A stretch of DNA of 64,000 bases from Acetatifactor muris. GTDB taxonomy: Bacteria; Bacillota; Clostridia; Lachnospirales; Lachnospiraceae. The notes beneath the pieces are model-generated. The model ran no database searches. It worked only from the letters and a program-made list of their open reading frames with translations, and had not been told where the DNA came from. The stretch covers positions 1 through 64,000 of the forward strand of contig NZ_JANJZD010000005.1 of NCBI RefSeq assembly GCF_024623325.1. Direction: 5' to 3'. How positions within the stretch are numbered: position 1 is the first letter of the stretch; every line of letters starts with the position of its first letter. Of the stretch, positions 45,311 to 55,438 are shown piece by piece. The translations under genes were made by a program, and so were the position numbers.

Positions 45311-46552
45311 TCACCCTGCTTTCCCCATCTTCACTCTCTTATAATTCTTCTTTCCCCGTCTCACCACAATGCCTTCCCCCTCAAATTTTTCAGGGCTGTA
45401 GGCAGCTTTAATATCAGCAACTTTCTCTCCTTCCACGGTGACGCCGCCCTGTTCCACTGCGCGTCTCGCCTCGGAGCGGGAAGCGGTCAGTCCTGCTTTC
45501 ACCAGGATTCCCAGAATGTCAATGGTGCCGTTTTGGAAATCGCTCTCTTCCAACTCACAGGTGGGCATCTCAAAGTCTGCGCCGGCCACGGCGCCGCCGA
45601 ACAGTCTGCGTGCACTTTCCCGGGCTGTCTGCGCTTCTTCCTCGCCGTGCACCAGCTTCGTCAGCTCAAAAGCCAGAATCTCCTTTGCCTGATTCAGCTG
45701 GCTGCCCTCCCACTTATCCATCTCGTCTATCTGCTCTATGGGCAGGAAAGTCAGCATACGCATGCATTTCAGCACATCCGCATCCGCCACATTTCTCCAG
45801 TACTGATAGAATTCAAAAGGCGAAGTCTTGTTGGGATCAAGCCACACAGCTCCCTTCTGGGTCTTGCCCATCTTCTTTCCCTCGGAATTTAAAAGCAGTG
45901 TGATGGTCATGGCATAAGCGTCCTTGCCCAGCCTGCGGCGGATCAGCTCCGTTCCGCCCAGCATATTGCTCCACTGGTCATCCCCTCCGAACTGCATATT
46001 ACAGCCATAATTCTCATACAGCTTCAGAAAATCATAGCTCTGCATGATCATATAATTGAACTCCAGAAAGCTCAGTCCCTTCTCCATGCGCTGTTTGTAG
46101 CACTCTGCAGTCAACATCCTGTTCACAGAGAAATGCACCCCGATATCCCGGATAAATTCGATATAATTCAAATCCAACAGCCAGTCGGCATTGTTCACCA
46201 TCAGAGCCTTGTCCTCACCGAATTCAATAAAACGGCTCATCTGCTTTTTAAAGCATTCGCAGTTATGCTGAATGGTCTCCTTTGTCATCATGGTCCGCAG
46301 ATCACTTCTTCCCGAAGGGTCTCCGATCATGCCTGTGCCGCCGCCAATCAGAGCAATGGGCTTGTTGCCCGCCATCTGCAGGCGTTTCATCAGGCACAAT
46401 GCCATGAAATGTCCCACATGCAGACTGTCCGCCGTCGGGTCAAAGCCAATATAGAAAGTGGCTTTCCCGGCGTTGATCAACTCTTTGATTTCTTCTTCGT
46501 CTGTAAGCTGCGCCAGCAGCCCTCTTGCTTTCAATTCTTCGAATACTGTCAT
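45311..46552 (-). CDS. tyrS: Tyrosine-tRNA ligase
   Basis: The enzyme charges tRNA-Tyr. The 413 residues have the class I signature HVGHFMAL, the tyrosine site ([13 protein letters not shown]), the KMSKS-type loop KKMGKTQKG, and a C-terminal S4 RNA-binding domain ([17 protein letters not shown]). Only 38 bases separate it from the VWA gene upstream, so there is no room for a T-box leader; it is probably read from the moxR promoter. Confidence 0.97.
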   Translation of the reverse strand: MTVFEELKARGLLAQLTDEEEIKELINAGKATFYIGFDPTADSLHVGHFMALCLMKRLQMAGNKPIALIGGGTGMIGDPSGRSDLRTMMTKETIQHNCECFKKQMSRFIEFGEDKALMVNNADWLLDLNYIEFIRDIGVHFSVNRMLTAECYKQRMEKGLSFLEFNYMIMQSYDFLKLYENYGCNMQFGGDDQWSNMLGGTELIRRRLGKDAYAMTITLLLNSEGKKMGKTQKGAVWLDPNKTSPFEFYQYWRNVADADVLKCMRMLTFLPIEQIDEMDKWEGSQLNQAKEILAFELTKLVHGEEEAQTARESARRLFGGAVAGADFEMPTCELEESDFQNGTIDILGILVKAGLTASRSEARRAVEQGGVTVEGEKVADIKAAYSPEKFEGEGIVVRRGKKNYKRVKMGKAG

Positions 46553-46590
46553 TTTGATTCTCCATACCTTTCTTTTCTCTCAAAAACGTG

Positions 46591-47793
46591 CTACCTGTTG
46601 GCCATCAGCTTCACCATGGCCCGGTTCAGCCCATCCACCGTCAGCTTATACATGGGAAAAAGTTCCTTCACCGCCGTCTCCGCCTCCCGCCAGGGTGCCC
46701 GGCCAGGCGCCATCTTCGGATTCAGCCACACCACCTTTTTATATTTCTTTTTGACCAGCTGAAGCCATTCATAACCGGAGAGTCCGCCGTTTGGTCCACG
46801 GTAATTGCCCGTGTCAGAGTAAAGTTCTTCCGGTGCCATGGCCGCGTCACCCACAATGATTACCTTATAATCGCTGCCCACATTGCGGAACATCCATTCC
46901 GTGTCAATCCAGTCTCCATTTTCACATTCCGGTGTCTTGTACAGTTTGCTGTAGATACAGTTATGAAAATAATACGTTTTCACATCCTTATAATGATTGG
47001 ACTTGTGTACCGCCTGAAACAAGTCGTTCAGCAGATTGCTGAAAGGAATCATAGTACCTCCGGAATCCATCAGCAGAAGCAGTTTTACCGCATTTTTCCG
47101 GGGCTTCTGCATGACAATCTGCAGGCAGCCGCCGTTGCTGCAGGTCTTGTTCACTGTCCCGTCAATGTCCAGCTCCGTCTCCGGAATGTCCAGTCTGCTG
47201 GAAAACTGCCGCAGCTTCCGGAATGCCATCTGGAACTGTCTGTTGTCCAATACCCGGTCATCTCTGAAATCCCTGTATTTCCGGGCGCCCACTACCGCAA
47301 AGGCAGACTGATAACCAGTCTTGCCTCCCACGCGCACACCGCCTACATTTCCGCCCATATTGCCGAAGGAAGTTTTTCCCATCGTGCCAATCCAGAAGCT
47401 TCCGCCGTTGTGCTCGCTGTCCTGGTCCTTCAGGCGCTGTCGGAACTTCTCTTCCACATCCTGCCTGTCCACCTGAATCTCCTCCATCTGATTCAGATGC
47501 TTTCTGGCCTCCTCGTGAGCCATTTCCACCATATCTGACTTGTCCAGCCAGCGGAGCATTTCCCTGCCCACCTCTGTCTCTCTCGAAGCCGCCTTAAAGC
47601 ATTCATCGAAAGCCATGTCAAACTTGTCGAAATCCGTCTCGCTCTTGACCAGAATCATGCGGGCCGTGTAATAAAACTGTGTCAGAGAATTGCCGCAAAG
47701 CCCCCCATCCAGCGCTTCCTGAAAGGTCAGCCACTCTCCCAGGGTCACGCGAAGGCCTTTTTCCCTCAGAGTCTCAAAAAATTTAATGAACAT
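46591..47793 (-). CDS. VWA-domain protein, CoxE type, partner of MoxR ATPase
   Basis: The 400-residue protein starts with a helical part (LREKGLRVTLGEWLTFQEAL, FYTARMILVKSETDFDKFD) and carries a von Willebrand A domain in the second half with the metal site LLLMDSGGTM, where the usual DxSxS is DSGGT. Such proteins work with MoxR AAA+ ATPases as chaperones that load metals or mature complexes. The MoxR gene is 15 bases upstream on the same strand. The client is not in the window. Confidence 0.87.
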   Translation of the reverse strand: MFIKFFETLREKGLRVTLGEWLTFQEALDGGLCGNSLTQFYYTARMILVKSETDFDKFDMAFDECFKAASRETEVGREMLRWLDKSDMVEMAHEEARKHLNQMEEIQVDRQDVEEKFRQRLKDQDSEHNGGSFWIGTMGKTSFGNMGGNVGGVRVGGKTGYQSAFAVVGARKYRDFRDDRVLDNRQFQMAFRKLRQFSSRLDIPETELDIDGTVNKTCSNGGCLQIVMQKPRKNAVKLLLLMDSGGTMIPFSNLLNDLFQAVHKSNHYKDVKTYYFHNCIYSKLYKTPECENGDWIDTEWMFRNVGSDYKVIIVGDAAMAPEELYSDTGNYRGPNGGLSGYEWLQLVKKKYKKVVWLNPKMAPGRAPWREAETAVKELFPMYKLTVDGLNRAMVKLMANR

Positions 47794-47808
47794 ATTCCGT
47801 CGCCTTTC

Positions 47809-48636
47809 TTACAGACCCGGTTCACTCCGCACCAGCTGTAAATCCTCATCCTTTTTCACCACGACACCCACAAAAGGCAGAGCTCTGCGAATGGTATCCG
47901 CCGGAATTCCGCCGATCTGGAGCGCGTTAATCCAGTCAATGAGTTCGGAGGTGCTGGGCTTCTTGCGAATATCCCGGATAGCGCGAATATTATAGAACAC
48001 TTCCATTGCATTTTTCAGCAGATTCTCTTCCACATCGGGATAATGCACCCGCACAATCTCTTCCATCAGCTCTCTGTCAGGAAAATCAATATAATGGAAA
48101 ATGCAGCGGCGCAGAAAGGCATCCGGAAGCTCTTTCTCCGCATTGGAAGTTATGATTACAATGGGACGCTGCTTTGCTTTTACCGTTCTCTTCGTCTCGT
48201 TGATATAGAATTCCATCTGGTCCAGCTCCCACAGAAGGTCATTGGGGAATTCCAGATCCGCCTTGTCAATCTCGTCAATCAGAAGCACCACCTGTTCATC
48301 GCTGTCAAAGGCCTCGCCCAGTTTCCCCAGCTTGATATAGCGGGCTATGTCATTGACGCCTTCCTCTCCGAACTGCCCGTCATAAAGTCTCTGTATGGTA
48401 TCATACACGTACAGTCCTTCCTGCGCTTTGGTGGTCGACTTGATATTCCAGACAATCAGCCGCTTTCCCAGTGCCTTTGCCACAGCCTCCGCCAGCATTG
48501 TCTTGCCTGTACCCGGCTCTCCCTTGATTAAAAGCGGCTTTTTAAGCGCAACCGCAATATTCACACTGGCCATCAGTTCCTGGCTGGCCACATATTCTCC
48601 CGTCCCCTGAAATCCCTGCTGTCCCATTTGCTCCAC
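47809..48636 (-). CDS. MoxR-family AAA+ ATPase
   Basis: This 275-residue ATPase has Walker A GEPGTGKTM, Walker B VVLLIDEIDKAD and sensor 1 PIVIITSNAEKELPDAFLRRC, typical of MoxR. It forms a pair with the VWA gene that follows by 15 bases. The GTG at 48636 or the ATG at 48627 may be the start; each has a close ribosome site, and the choice is open. A promoter (TTGATT-17-TAACAT) lies just upstream. Confidence 0.9.
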   Translation of the reverse strand: MEQMGQQGFQGTGEYVASQELMASVNIAVALKKPLLIKGEPGTGKTMLAEAVAKALGKRLIVWNIKSTTKAQEGLYVYDTIQRLYDGQFGEEGVNDIARYIKLGKLGEAFDSDEQVVLLIDEIDKADLEFPNDLLWELDQMEFYINETKRTVKAKQRPIVIITSNAEKELPDAFLRRCIFHYIDFPDRELMEEIVRVHYPDVEENLLKNAMEVFYNIRAIRDIRKKPSTSELIDWINALQIGGIPADTIRRALPFVGVVVKKDEDLQLVRSEPGL

Positions 48637-48666
48637 ACACCTTTCCCTTGAAATTAAGTCCTTTTT

Positions 48667-48695
48667 ATGTTACGATATTATCGCTGTAAAATCAA
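48667..48695 (-). promoter_or_regulatory. Promoter of the moxR-VWA(-tyrS) unit
   Basis: On the minus strand TTGATT (48695-48690) and TAACAT (48672-48667) are 17 bases apart, about 30 bases before the start codon. Confidence 0.6.
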
Positions 48696-48846
48696 GACTA
48701 AACTAAGGAAATCTTAAGGCCGCAGATTGACCCGTACAACGGTTCATACAGGTCATGGACCCCGTTGTCTCACAGCGGTCAGTAACCGGTCATAAGGCCA
48801 AATTATAACAGAGAAACAGACGAGACATACGAAAGGTAAATTGATT

Positions 48847-49704
48847 ATGCTGCAAGATATGTTTGAACAGAAACGAACTCTTTCTTTTGAAGTATTTCCT
48901 CCGAAAAAGGACGGAGAATTTGACGCCGCTTTCGACGTATTAAACGCACTTGGAAAGCTGGAACCGGACTTTATCAGCGTTACTTACGGCGCCGGCGGAA
49001 GTCGTTCCGGCAAGACCGTGGAACTTGCCTCCTACATTCAGAATACACTGGGAATCGATACCATAGCACATATGACCTGTGTGGGAAGTAAAAAAGAAGA
49101 TCTGCTGGGTATAGCGGAAAAGCTAAAAGAAACCAATATAGATTATGTGCTGGCTCTGCGGGGCGACAGGCCCGGGGACATGACCGACGAACAGTATGCG
49201 AGCCGGGATTTTGCCCATGCCAGCGACATGATGCAGTTCCTGCAGGAGAATACACAGCTGCATCTGGCCGGCGCCTGCTATCCGGAAAAGCATTATGAAA
49301 GCTTCAGCATGGAATCCGATCTGAACAATCTGCTCAAAAAGCAGAAGGCCGGCGCCGAATTCTTTATCAGCCAGCTTTTCTTTGACAATGATTATTTTTA
49401 TTCCTTCCTGGAAAAGGCTGATAAAAAAGGCATTACCATCCCCATCTGTGCAGGAGTCATGCCCATTGTCACAGCCAGACAGATCGGCACCACTGTCAAG
49501 CTGTCCGGTTCCAGTGTGCCGAAGGCCCTTTCCGATCTGTTTGCCACATACGGAGATAACCGGCAGGAAATGAGAAAAGCCGGAATTGATTACGCGATCC
49601 GTCAGATCCGTGATCTTCAGGAAAACGGTGTAAGCAATATCCATATCTATACCATGAATAAGCCTAAAATGGCCGGAGAAATTGTGAATGCAATTTACAG
49701 ATAA
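48847..49704 (+). CDS. metF: 5,10-methylenetetrahydrofolate reductase
   Basis: MetF reduces methylene-THF to methyl-THF for methionine synthesis or the acetyl-CoA pathway, with FAD. The 285 residues show LSFEVFPPK, SVTYGAGGS, AHMTCVG, YVLALRGDRP and FFISQLFFDN. The ATG at 48847 is preferred to the TTG at 48841, because AAAGG is then at a fair distance. The gene overlaps the acyltransferase gene downstream by 17 bases. The 140 bases upstream hold no SAM-box-like fold that I can see. Confidence 0.95.
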   Translation: MLQDMFEQKRTLSFEVFPPKKDGEFDAAFDVLNALGKLEPDFISVTYGAGGSRSGKTVELASYIQNTLGIDTIAHMTCVGSKKEDLLGIAEKLKETNIDYVLALRGDRPGDMTDEQYASRDFAHASDMMQFLQENTQLHLAGACYPEKHYESFSMESDLNNLLKKQKAGAEFFISQLFFDNDYFYSFLEKADKKGITIPICAGVMPIVTARQIGTTVKLSGSSVPKALSDLFATYGDNRQEMRKAGIDYAIRQIRDLQENGVSNIHIYTMNKPKMAGEIVNAIYR

Positions 49705-50803
49705 CAGGTCGGAAGAGACCGATTTGTGTGAAAAACCGCATCAAAGGAAAAAGCTGCCGGATGTGCTGAGAGGTTTTGCCGTGATACTGGTAGTTCTGGG
49801 ACATTGTATCCAGGAAGGCAGCGGCGAAGCCTTCAGCAGCCGGTCCCTTTATTTTTACGATAAGCTGTATCAGTTTATCTATAGTTTTCATATGCCCCTT
49901 TTTATTGCCATCAGCGGATATCTCTGCCGGGAAAGCATGGATCGGGCGACAACCCGGTCCGGACAGATCGCTTTACTGAAGAAAAGGGCAGGCAGACTGC
50001 TTGCGCCGATTTTTTTATGGACAGGAGCAGACACCATTCGCTCCCTGGTGACGGCATCCGAGCCGCTGCCCTCCCATCCGGGAGAATTCCTGCTTACTTT
50101 TTTCCACAATGCCTTTCTCAACCTATGGTTTCTGTGGGCTGTCTTCTGGTGCTTTCTGATTGTTTATGTGATGCATTCCTTTTTTCAGGATTCGATTCTC
50201 ATATATTCGGCAGGCTTTATTGTCATGTTCTTTCTGCCGGACGGTCTGGGCCTGGGGGCCTACAAATATATGCTGCCGTTTTTTGTGGCCGCCTTCTATT
50301 CCCATGACTGGCTGGACAGGCATCTGTATTCTGTGCTCACAGAACCTCGGCTCTGGAAAGTACTGTCCGCAGGCGCTTTTTTCGGAATTCTCTTTGTCTT
50401 CTTCGACGAGAATTCCATGATTTATCTGTCCGGATATAAAATTACAGGAAAAAACATTCTCCTTCAGCTTCAGATTGACTTCTACAGAACCCTCATCGGT
50501 TTTGCCGGCATCGCATTTTTCACGCTGCTCTGGCAGTACCTTCTGAAAAAGGCAGAAGGAAAGGTGGAATTCAGGCTTCTGACAGATCTGGGACAGAACA
50601 GCATGGGCATCTATATTCTGTCCGGCTATGTACTGCTGCTCTTCGTACGCAGGCTTCCCTTCACACCTTCCCATCTGCTGAATCTGGCGGAAGCAATGAT
50701 TATCCTGCCTCTCACATGGCTTATCACCAAAGCTGCCGGAAAAGTGCCCATCCTGTGCCTGTTTGTGGGAAAAAGCCGCAAAAAAGGCGCCGCTTTCCAG
50801 TGA
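49688..50803 (+). CDS. Acyltransferase-3 family membrane protein
   Basis: The 371 residues have about ten membrane helices and the acyltransferase-3 pattern: KKLPDVLRGFAVILVVLGHC with the catalytic-site histidine, then FIYSFHMPLFIAISGYL. Such proteins O-acylate sugars, peptidoglycan or exopolysaccharide at the membrane. The ATG lies inside the 3' end of metF, with GGAGA nine bases before it. A hairpin at 50841 follows. The acceptor is unknown. Confidence 0.88.
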   Translation: MQFTDNRSEETDLCEKPHQRKKLPDVLRGFAVILVVLGHCIQEGSGEAFSSRSLYFYDKLYQFIYSFHMPLFIAISGYLCRESMDRATTRSGQIALLKKRAGRLLAPIFLWTGADTIRSLVTASEPLPSHPGEFLLTFFHNAFLNLWFLWAVFWCFLIVYVMHSFFQDSILIYSAGFIVMFFLPDGLGLGAYKYMLPFFVAAFYSHDWLDRHLYSVLTEPRLWKVLSAGAFFGILFVFFDENSMIYLSGYKITGKNILLQLQIDFYRTLIGFAGIAFFTLLWQYLLKKAEGKVEFRLLTDLGQNSMGIYILSGYVLLLFVRRLPFTPSHLLNLAEAMIILPLTWLITKAAGKVPILCLFVGKSRKKGAAFQ

Positions 50804-50840
50804 CGCCCAAATCCCAAATACCCTGCAGCATATCTGTTGC

Positions 50841-50862
50841 CGGGCGGTATATTGACCGCCCG
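50841..50862. terminator. Hairpin between convergent acyltransferase and gpsA genes
   Basis: CGGGCGGT and ACCGCCCG pair perfectly around a 6-base loop. It lies between two gene ends, but has no clear U-tract on either strand. Confidence 0.55.
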
Positions 50863-50870
50863 AAATGCAT

Positions 50871-51890
50871 TTATCTGTTTTCTTCCGGCCAGGGCAGATC
50901 CGATACTTCCAGCTTCTTATCCCTGAGCATCAGCTCCTTCACTGCCTGCGCGGCGCTTCTTCCCTCAAATAATACTGCATTTACCTGCTCAATGATGGGC
51001 ATCTGCACATTGTATTTCCGGGCGAGTTCCATAGCGGCCTTTGCAGAATAAACGCCCTCCACCACCATTCTGACTTCTTCCATGGCCTCTTCACAGGTTT
51101 TTCCCTGGCCGATTAAAATCCCTGCACGGCGGTTTCTGGAATGCATGCTTGCGCAGGTTACAATCAGATCTCCGATACCTGTCAGGCCGCAGAAGGTCTC
51201 AAACTTTCCCCCCATGGCAGTGCCCAGCCTGGCAATCTCCGTGATTCCCCTGGTGATCAGCGCGGCTTTGGTATTGTCTCCGTACCCCAGACCGTCGGCA
51301 ATTCCCGCCGCAAGAGCCACGACGTTTTTCAGCGCCCCTCCCAACTCCATCCCCAGAATATCAGGAGTGATATATACCCGAAATACCTCGTTCATGAAAA
51401 GGCTGCGGATGTACTCCGCGGTCGCTTTGGTTCCGGCACCTACAACGATAGTTGTAGGTATCCCCCTTCCAACTTCCTCCGCATGGGAAGGTCCGGACAT
51501 CACAGCCACATCCGCCTGCGGAATCTCCTGTTCGATAATCTCGGAGAGCGTCATCACGGTATGCTCCTCTATGCCTTTCGCCACATTCAGAATCTTCTGC
51601 CTCGGAGCTACCAGACTGCTCAGGCGATGAGCAGTCTCTCTGGTATAAGAACTCGCCACAGCCATCACCAGCAGGTCCTTCCCTTCCACAGCTTCCCTGT
51701 CATCTGTGGTAAACACGATCTCCTCCGGCAGCTTTACGCCCGGAAGCATCTTATGTTCCCGGAATTCCCGCAGCATCGCAATTTCCCTCTCCAACGCCGA
51801 CCAGACTGTAATCTCATGTCCGTTCTTCCGTAACAGCACTGCCAGGGCAATCCCCCAGCTGCCTCCGCCGATGATACTTACTTGTGCCAT
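50871..51890 (-). CDS. gpsA: Glycerol-3-phosphate dehydrogenase [NAD(P)+]
   Basis: GpsA makes sn-glycerol 3-phosphate for phospholipids. The 339 residues open with the NAD-binding fold VSIIGGGSWGIALAVLL, then VMSGPSHAEEVGRGIPTTIV and the lysine motif LGGALKNVVALAAGIADGLG. The ATG at 51890 has GGGAGGG before it. It follows plsY by 13 bases; PlsY uses the product of GpsA, so the neighbours form one short pathway. Confidence 0.97.
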   Translation of the reverse strand: MAQVSIIGGGSWGIALAVLLRKNGHEITVWSALEREIAMLREFREHKMLPGVKLPEEIVFTTDDREAVEGKDLLVMAVASSYTRETAHRLSSLVAPRQKILNVAKGIEEHTVMTLSEIIEQEIPQADVAVMSGPSHAEEVGRGIPTTIVVGAGTKATAEYIRSLFMNEVFRVYITPDILGMELGGALKNVVALAAGIADGLGYGDNTKAALITRGITEIARLGTAMGGKFETFCGLTGIGDLIVTCASMHSRNRRAGILIGQGKTCEEAMEEVRMVVEGVYSAKAAMELARKYNVQMPIIEQVNAVLFEGRSAAQAVKELMLRDKKLEVSDLPWPEENR

Positions 51891-51903
51891 ATTCCCTCCC
51901 GCT

Positions 51904-52575
51904 TTACTTTTTCGTCTCTTCCACATCTACTTTATTCTTCTTAAACAGATAGGTTCTGCGCTCATTTCCGTGTATCAGACGCACAATATTCTGTCTGTGC
52001 TTCCAGTAGGCCATTCCTGCCAAAGCCACGGCCAGGGCATACATCTCATACAGCTGCGCCTGGGACATTGCGCCGAATACCCCCTTCTGACCGCAGATAA
52101 TCATCTCGATTACAAAGCCCAGATACACCAGGAGAGAGCCCAGCGACACCAGATGAGTGGTGAGAAAAATTCCAAAAAACACCGTCACACCCATAACAAT
52201 AAAATAGGGGTGAAAGGATAAAATCATTCCTGCTGTGGCAGCAATTCCTTTTCCTCCCTTAAAACCCATGTAAAAGGGATAATTATGCCCCAGAATGGCC
52301 CCGGCTCCGGCATACAGACACAACAGATATATCATTTCCGGATGACTGCCGACGAAAATCAGCCTTGTAAGCCATACTGCCGCCATACATTTCAGACAGT
52401 CCCCTGCAAACACAATCAATCCGGCCTTCGTTCCCAATACACGCAGGGTATTGGTGGTACCGGCATTCCCGCTTCCATGCTGTCTGATGTCAATTCCATG
52501 CGCTTTTCCGTAAAAGTAGGCACTTTGAAACAATCCGAATATATAACCGATCCCCAAACAGATTACCCTCTCCAT
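51904..52575 (-). CDS. plsY: Acyl-phosphate:glycerol-3-phosphate acyltransferase PlsY
   Basis: PlsY puts the first acyl chain on glycerol 3-phosphate at the membrane. The 223 residues have about five helices and the three family motifs: GSGNAGTTNTLRVLG, GHNYPFYMGFKGGKG and, less clearly, the third loop. It lies between der and gpsA with gaps of 8 and 13 bases, so the operon der-plsY-gpsA is clear. The C-terminal tail of about 35 residues is charged and probably disordered. Confidence 0.95.
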   Translation of the reverse strand: MERVICLGIGYIFGLFQSAYFYGKAHGIDIRQHGSGNAGTTNTLRVLGTKAGLIVFAGDCLKCMAAVWLTRLIFVGSHPEMIYLLCLYAGAGAILGHNYPFYMGFKGGKGIAATAGMILSFHPYFIVMGVTVFFGIFLTTHLVSLGSLLVYLGFVIEMIICGQKGVFGAMSQAQLYEMYALAVALAGMAYWKHRQNIVRLIHGNERRTYLFKKNKVDVEETKK

Positions 52576-52583
52576 TGTTTACT

Positions 52584-53921
52584 TTACTCCTTTTCATTTC
52601 GCTCTCTGATAATGAACCGCAGCGGAGTTCCCCTGAATCCGAAGGTCTCCCTTATCTGATTCTCAATATATCTTGTATAGGAAAAATGCATCAGCTCTTT
52701 GTCATTCACAAAAATCACAAAAGTGGGCGGTTTCACGGCCACCTGGGTGATATAGTAAAGTCTCAGCCTCTTGCCCTTGTCAGCCGGAGGCTGCTGCAGT
52801 GCCACCGCTTCCGTCATAATTTCGTTCAGCACACCGGTAGCCACCCGCATGGCATGGTTTTCACTGACCATGTCAATCAGATCGAACAGTTTGTTCAGCC
52901 GCTGTCCTGTCAGGGCGGAAATGAAAATAATCTCCGCATACGGCATATAGGACAGCACATTGCGGACCTTTTCCGTCACCTGGTAAATAGTCCTGTCATC
53001 TTTTTCCACGGCGTCCCATTTATTCACGGCTATGATTACCGCCTTGCCGCGCTCATGAGCAATCCCGGCAATTTTGGCGTCCTGTTCGCTGACCCCCTCC
53101 ACGGCGTCGATGACCAGCACCACAATATCCGCACGCTCCACCGCGCCAACAGCCCGGACAATCATGTATTTTTCCAGCTCTTCCTTAATCTTGTTCTTCC
53201 TTCTGAGACCGGCTGTATCTATGAATACATATTCCTTTCCTTTGTAAGCTATCTCTGTGTCCACAGCATCTCTGGTCGTCCCCGCAATGTCCGACACAAT
53301 CAGCCGTTCTTCTCCCAACAGCTTATTGATCAGCGAAGACTTCCCCACATTGGGCTTTCCCACAATGGCAACCCTGGGTCTCTCGTCCTCTTCTTCCTCT
53401 TCCCCACTCTCCTGGAAATGAGAAACCACATCCTCCAGCATATCTCCCAGTCCCAGCCTGTTCACTGCGGAGATGGGATGAGGATCTCCGATTCCCAGAT
53501 TGTAGAATTCATAGACGTCTGTCATATATTTTTCAAAGCTGTCCACTTTGTTGACTACCAGCACCACAGGCTTACGGGAACGGCGGAGCATATCCGCCAC
53601 CTTCGCATCCGAGTCCACAAGCCCCTGCTTTACGTCCACCAGAAAAAGGATTACGTCCGCGGTCTCTATGGCAATCTCAGCCTGCGCCCGCATCTGAGCC
53701 AAAATCACATCCCTGCTGTCCGGCTCGATTCCCCCGGTATCAATCAGTGTGAATACCTTGTCCAGCCATGTGACATCCGCATAAATTCTGTCCCTGGTAA
53801 TTCCCGGAGTATCCTGGACGATGGATATCCTCTGCCCTGCCAATGCATTGAACAGCGTGGATTTCCCCACATTGGGTCTTCCCACTACTGCCACAATCGG
53901 CTTTCTCTTTCTTTTTGCCAT
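52584..53921 (-). CDS. der: Ribosome assembly GTPase Der
   Basis: Der (EngA) helps assemble the 50S subunit. The 445 residues have two GTPase domains, [12 protein letters not shown] with DTGGIE, and [12 protein letters not shown] with DTAGLR, joined by an acidic linker, and end with the KH-like domain ([15 protein letters not shown]). It sits 41 bases after the PDZ/radical-SAM-like gene. Confidence 0.97.
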   Translation of the reverse strand: MAKRKRKPIVAVVGRPNVGKSTLFNALAGQRISIVQDTPGITRDRIYADVTWLDKVFTLIDTGGIEPDSRDVILAQMRAQAEIAIETADVILFLVDVKQGLVDSDAKVADMLRRSRKPVVLVVNKVDSFEKYMTDVYEFYNLGIGDPHPISAVNRLGLGDMLEDVVSHFQESGEEEEEDERPRVAIVGKPNVGKSSLINKLLGEERLIVSDIAGTTRDAVDTEIAYKGKEYVFIDTAGLRRKNKIKEELEKYMIVRAVGAVERADIVVLVIDAVEGVSEQDAKIAGIAHERGKAVIIAVNKWDAVEKDDRTIYQVTEKVRNVLSYMPYAEIIFISALTGQRLNKLFDLIDMVSENHAMRVATGVLNEIMTEAVALQQPPADKGKRLRLYYITQVAVKPPTFVIFVNDKELMHFSYTRYIENQIRETFGFRGTPLRFIIRERNEKE

Positions 53922-53962
53922 AATTCACCTCTCACGCCGCAACTTCCGCCTGTCGAATCCCT

Positions 53963-55312
53963 TCAGGCGTCTCCACAGCTCAATGCACGAAGAATCGCTT
54001 CCACAAAATCATTTCCGCTTGATTTTACAATATTAACCGGCACTTGTAAAGCCTTTTCCACTTCTTCCAGGCGCATATCATCCAAAAATACATCTTCTCC
54101 GCTCCGCAGAATATTTTCCGGCAGAAGAAGACATCTGCCCAAAGGCATATCTTCCAGCTGCGCCACCAGATCCTGCCCGGTGAGAAGCCCGGAGACAGTA
54201 ATGGATTCTCCGAAGAAATAATTGGTAATGGGATACACATGGACCCTGATTTCCGGGCAGGCTGCCTCCACCCGCTCCGCCATTTGCCGGATATACGGAT
54301 ACGCCAGCCGTCCCGTGGCCAGTGCAAGTTCACCGGAGACCAGAAGGTCCGGGAAGCGCCCGTCCGCTTCCCGCTCCCGCATACTCTGCTCAAATTCATT
54401 TACAAGCAGCCTCAGCATACCCACGCCGTTCTCCAGCTGCAGGTACCCGTCATAGCGTTCTTCCTCCGGCACCTCCATGTGAGCCAGGAGATACCATTCG
54501 TCGCTGGCATGAATAAAGTGAATTCCATGTTCTTCAAAGCATTGTCTCTGATAACGCTCTATCAGCTCAATGACGGTGACCGCGTCCTCTTTCGTGAAAG
54601 CCTCCAGAGGGTACAGTCCCTCACGGTACCTGGAAAGGCCTACCGGCACAACGGAGACGCTCTCCAACATGGGAATATACTTCATCAGTCTGGTTATGCT
54701 GTATTCCAGTTCCGCTCCGTCGTTTACACCCTTACAGAGAACAATCTGTCCGTTCATGGGAATTCCCGCCGCAAACAGGGTGTCCACTTTCTTTAAAGCC
54801 TCCCCCGCAAACCTGTTGTTCAGCATTGTACAGCGAAGCTCCGGATTCATGGTATGAAAGGATATATTAATCGGAGCCAGATGATATCTGCAGATTCTGT
54901 CGATATCATGGTCCGACATATTCGTCAGTGTCACATAATTCCCCTGTAAAAAGGAAAGCCGGGAGTCATCATCCTTAAAATACAATGTGTCCCGCATTCC
55001 CGGAGGCATCTGATCGATAAAGCAGAAAATGCATTTGTTCCGACAGTGTCTGTATTCATCCATGAGGCCATTCTCAAATTCGACTCCCAGATCTTCCCCG
55101 AATTCTTTCTCTACCTCTAAAAGCCATTGTTCTCCGTCCGGCTTTTCAATCAAAACCGTTATATCCGTATCCTGTATCAGAAACTGATAATCAAATACAT
55201 CTTCTATCTCCGTATCATTGATGGATATCAGCCTGTCTCCCGTCTCTACCTCCATCTCGGCGGCAATGCTGCCGGGCAGAACCGTTCTGATGATATGTGC
55301 CTTCTGAGCCAT
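53963..55312 (-). CDS. DUF512 protein: PDZ domain plus radical-SAM-like core
   Basis: The 449-residue protein has an N-terminal PDZ-like part (GSIAAEMEVETGDRLISIND, about 14-33), a radical-SAM-like cysteine motif CRNKCIFCFIDQMPPGMRDT at about 90-109, and the DUF512 domain at the C-terminus. The protein family is found next to der in many Clostridia, as here. The cluster motif C-x3-C-x2-C matches radical SAM enzymes, but the substrate is unknown. It starts the operon with der, plsY and gpsA. Confidence 0.85.
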   Translation of the reverse strand: MAQKAHIIRTVLPGSIAAEMEVETGDRLISINDTEIEDVFDYQFLIQDTDITVLIEKPDGEQWLLEVEKEFGEDLGVEFENGLMDEYRHCRNKCIFCFIDQMPPGMRDTLYFKDDDSRLSFLQGNYVTLTNMSDHDIDRICRYHLAPINISFHTMNPELRCTMLNNRFAGEALKKVDTLFAAGIPMNGQIVLCKGVNDGAELEYSITRLMKYIPMLESVSVVPVGLSRYREGLYPLEAFTKEDAVTVIELIERYQRQCFEEHGIHFIHASDEWYLLAHMEVPEEERYDGYLQLENGVGMLRLLVNEFEQSMREREADGRFPDLLVSGELALATGRLAYPYIRQMAERVEAACPEIRVHVYPITNYFFGESITVSGLLTGQDLVAQLEDMPLGRCLLLPENILRSGEDVFLDDMRLEEVEKALQVPVNIVKSSGNDFVEAILRALSCGDA

Positions 55313-55347
55313 TTTTTACCACACCTTTCTGTCTTGCAAGAAATCCC

Positions 55348-55376
55348 TTGACGTGTCACTGTCATAATGTTATAAA
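55348..55376 (+). promoter_or_regulatory. Promoter of prs
   Basis: TTGACG (55348-55353) and TATAAA (55371-55376) are 17 bases apart, about 60 bases before the ATG at 55439. Confidence 0.78.
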
Positions 55377-55438
55377 AGAAGAGTACCCTCTGACTATTAC
55401 ATAATATTACTTACTTCAAACAACAGATGGAGGTTGTC

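Noticed and set aside
46553-46590. T-box leader for tyrS
   Set aside because: Only 38 bases separate tyrS from the gene upstream, too short for a T-box.
48700-48846. SAM riboswitch in front of metF
   Set aside because: The typical SAM-I sequence blocks are absent; only short, weak inverted repeats are seen.
52575-54221. Plus-strand open frame of 548 codons opposite der and the DUF512 gene
   Set aside because: It is antisense to two well-known genes, reads as His/Ser/Pro-rich with no known domain, and has no ribosome site. It is a by-product of codon use.
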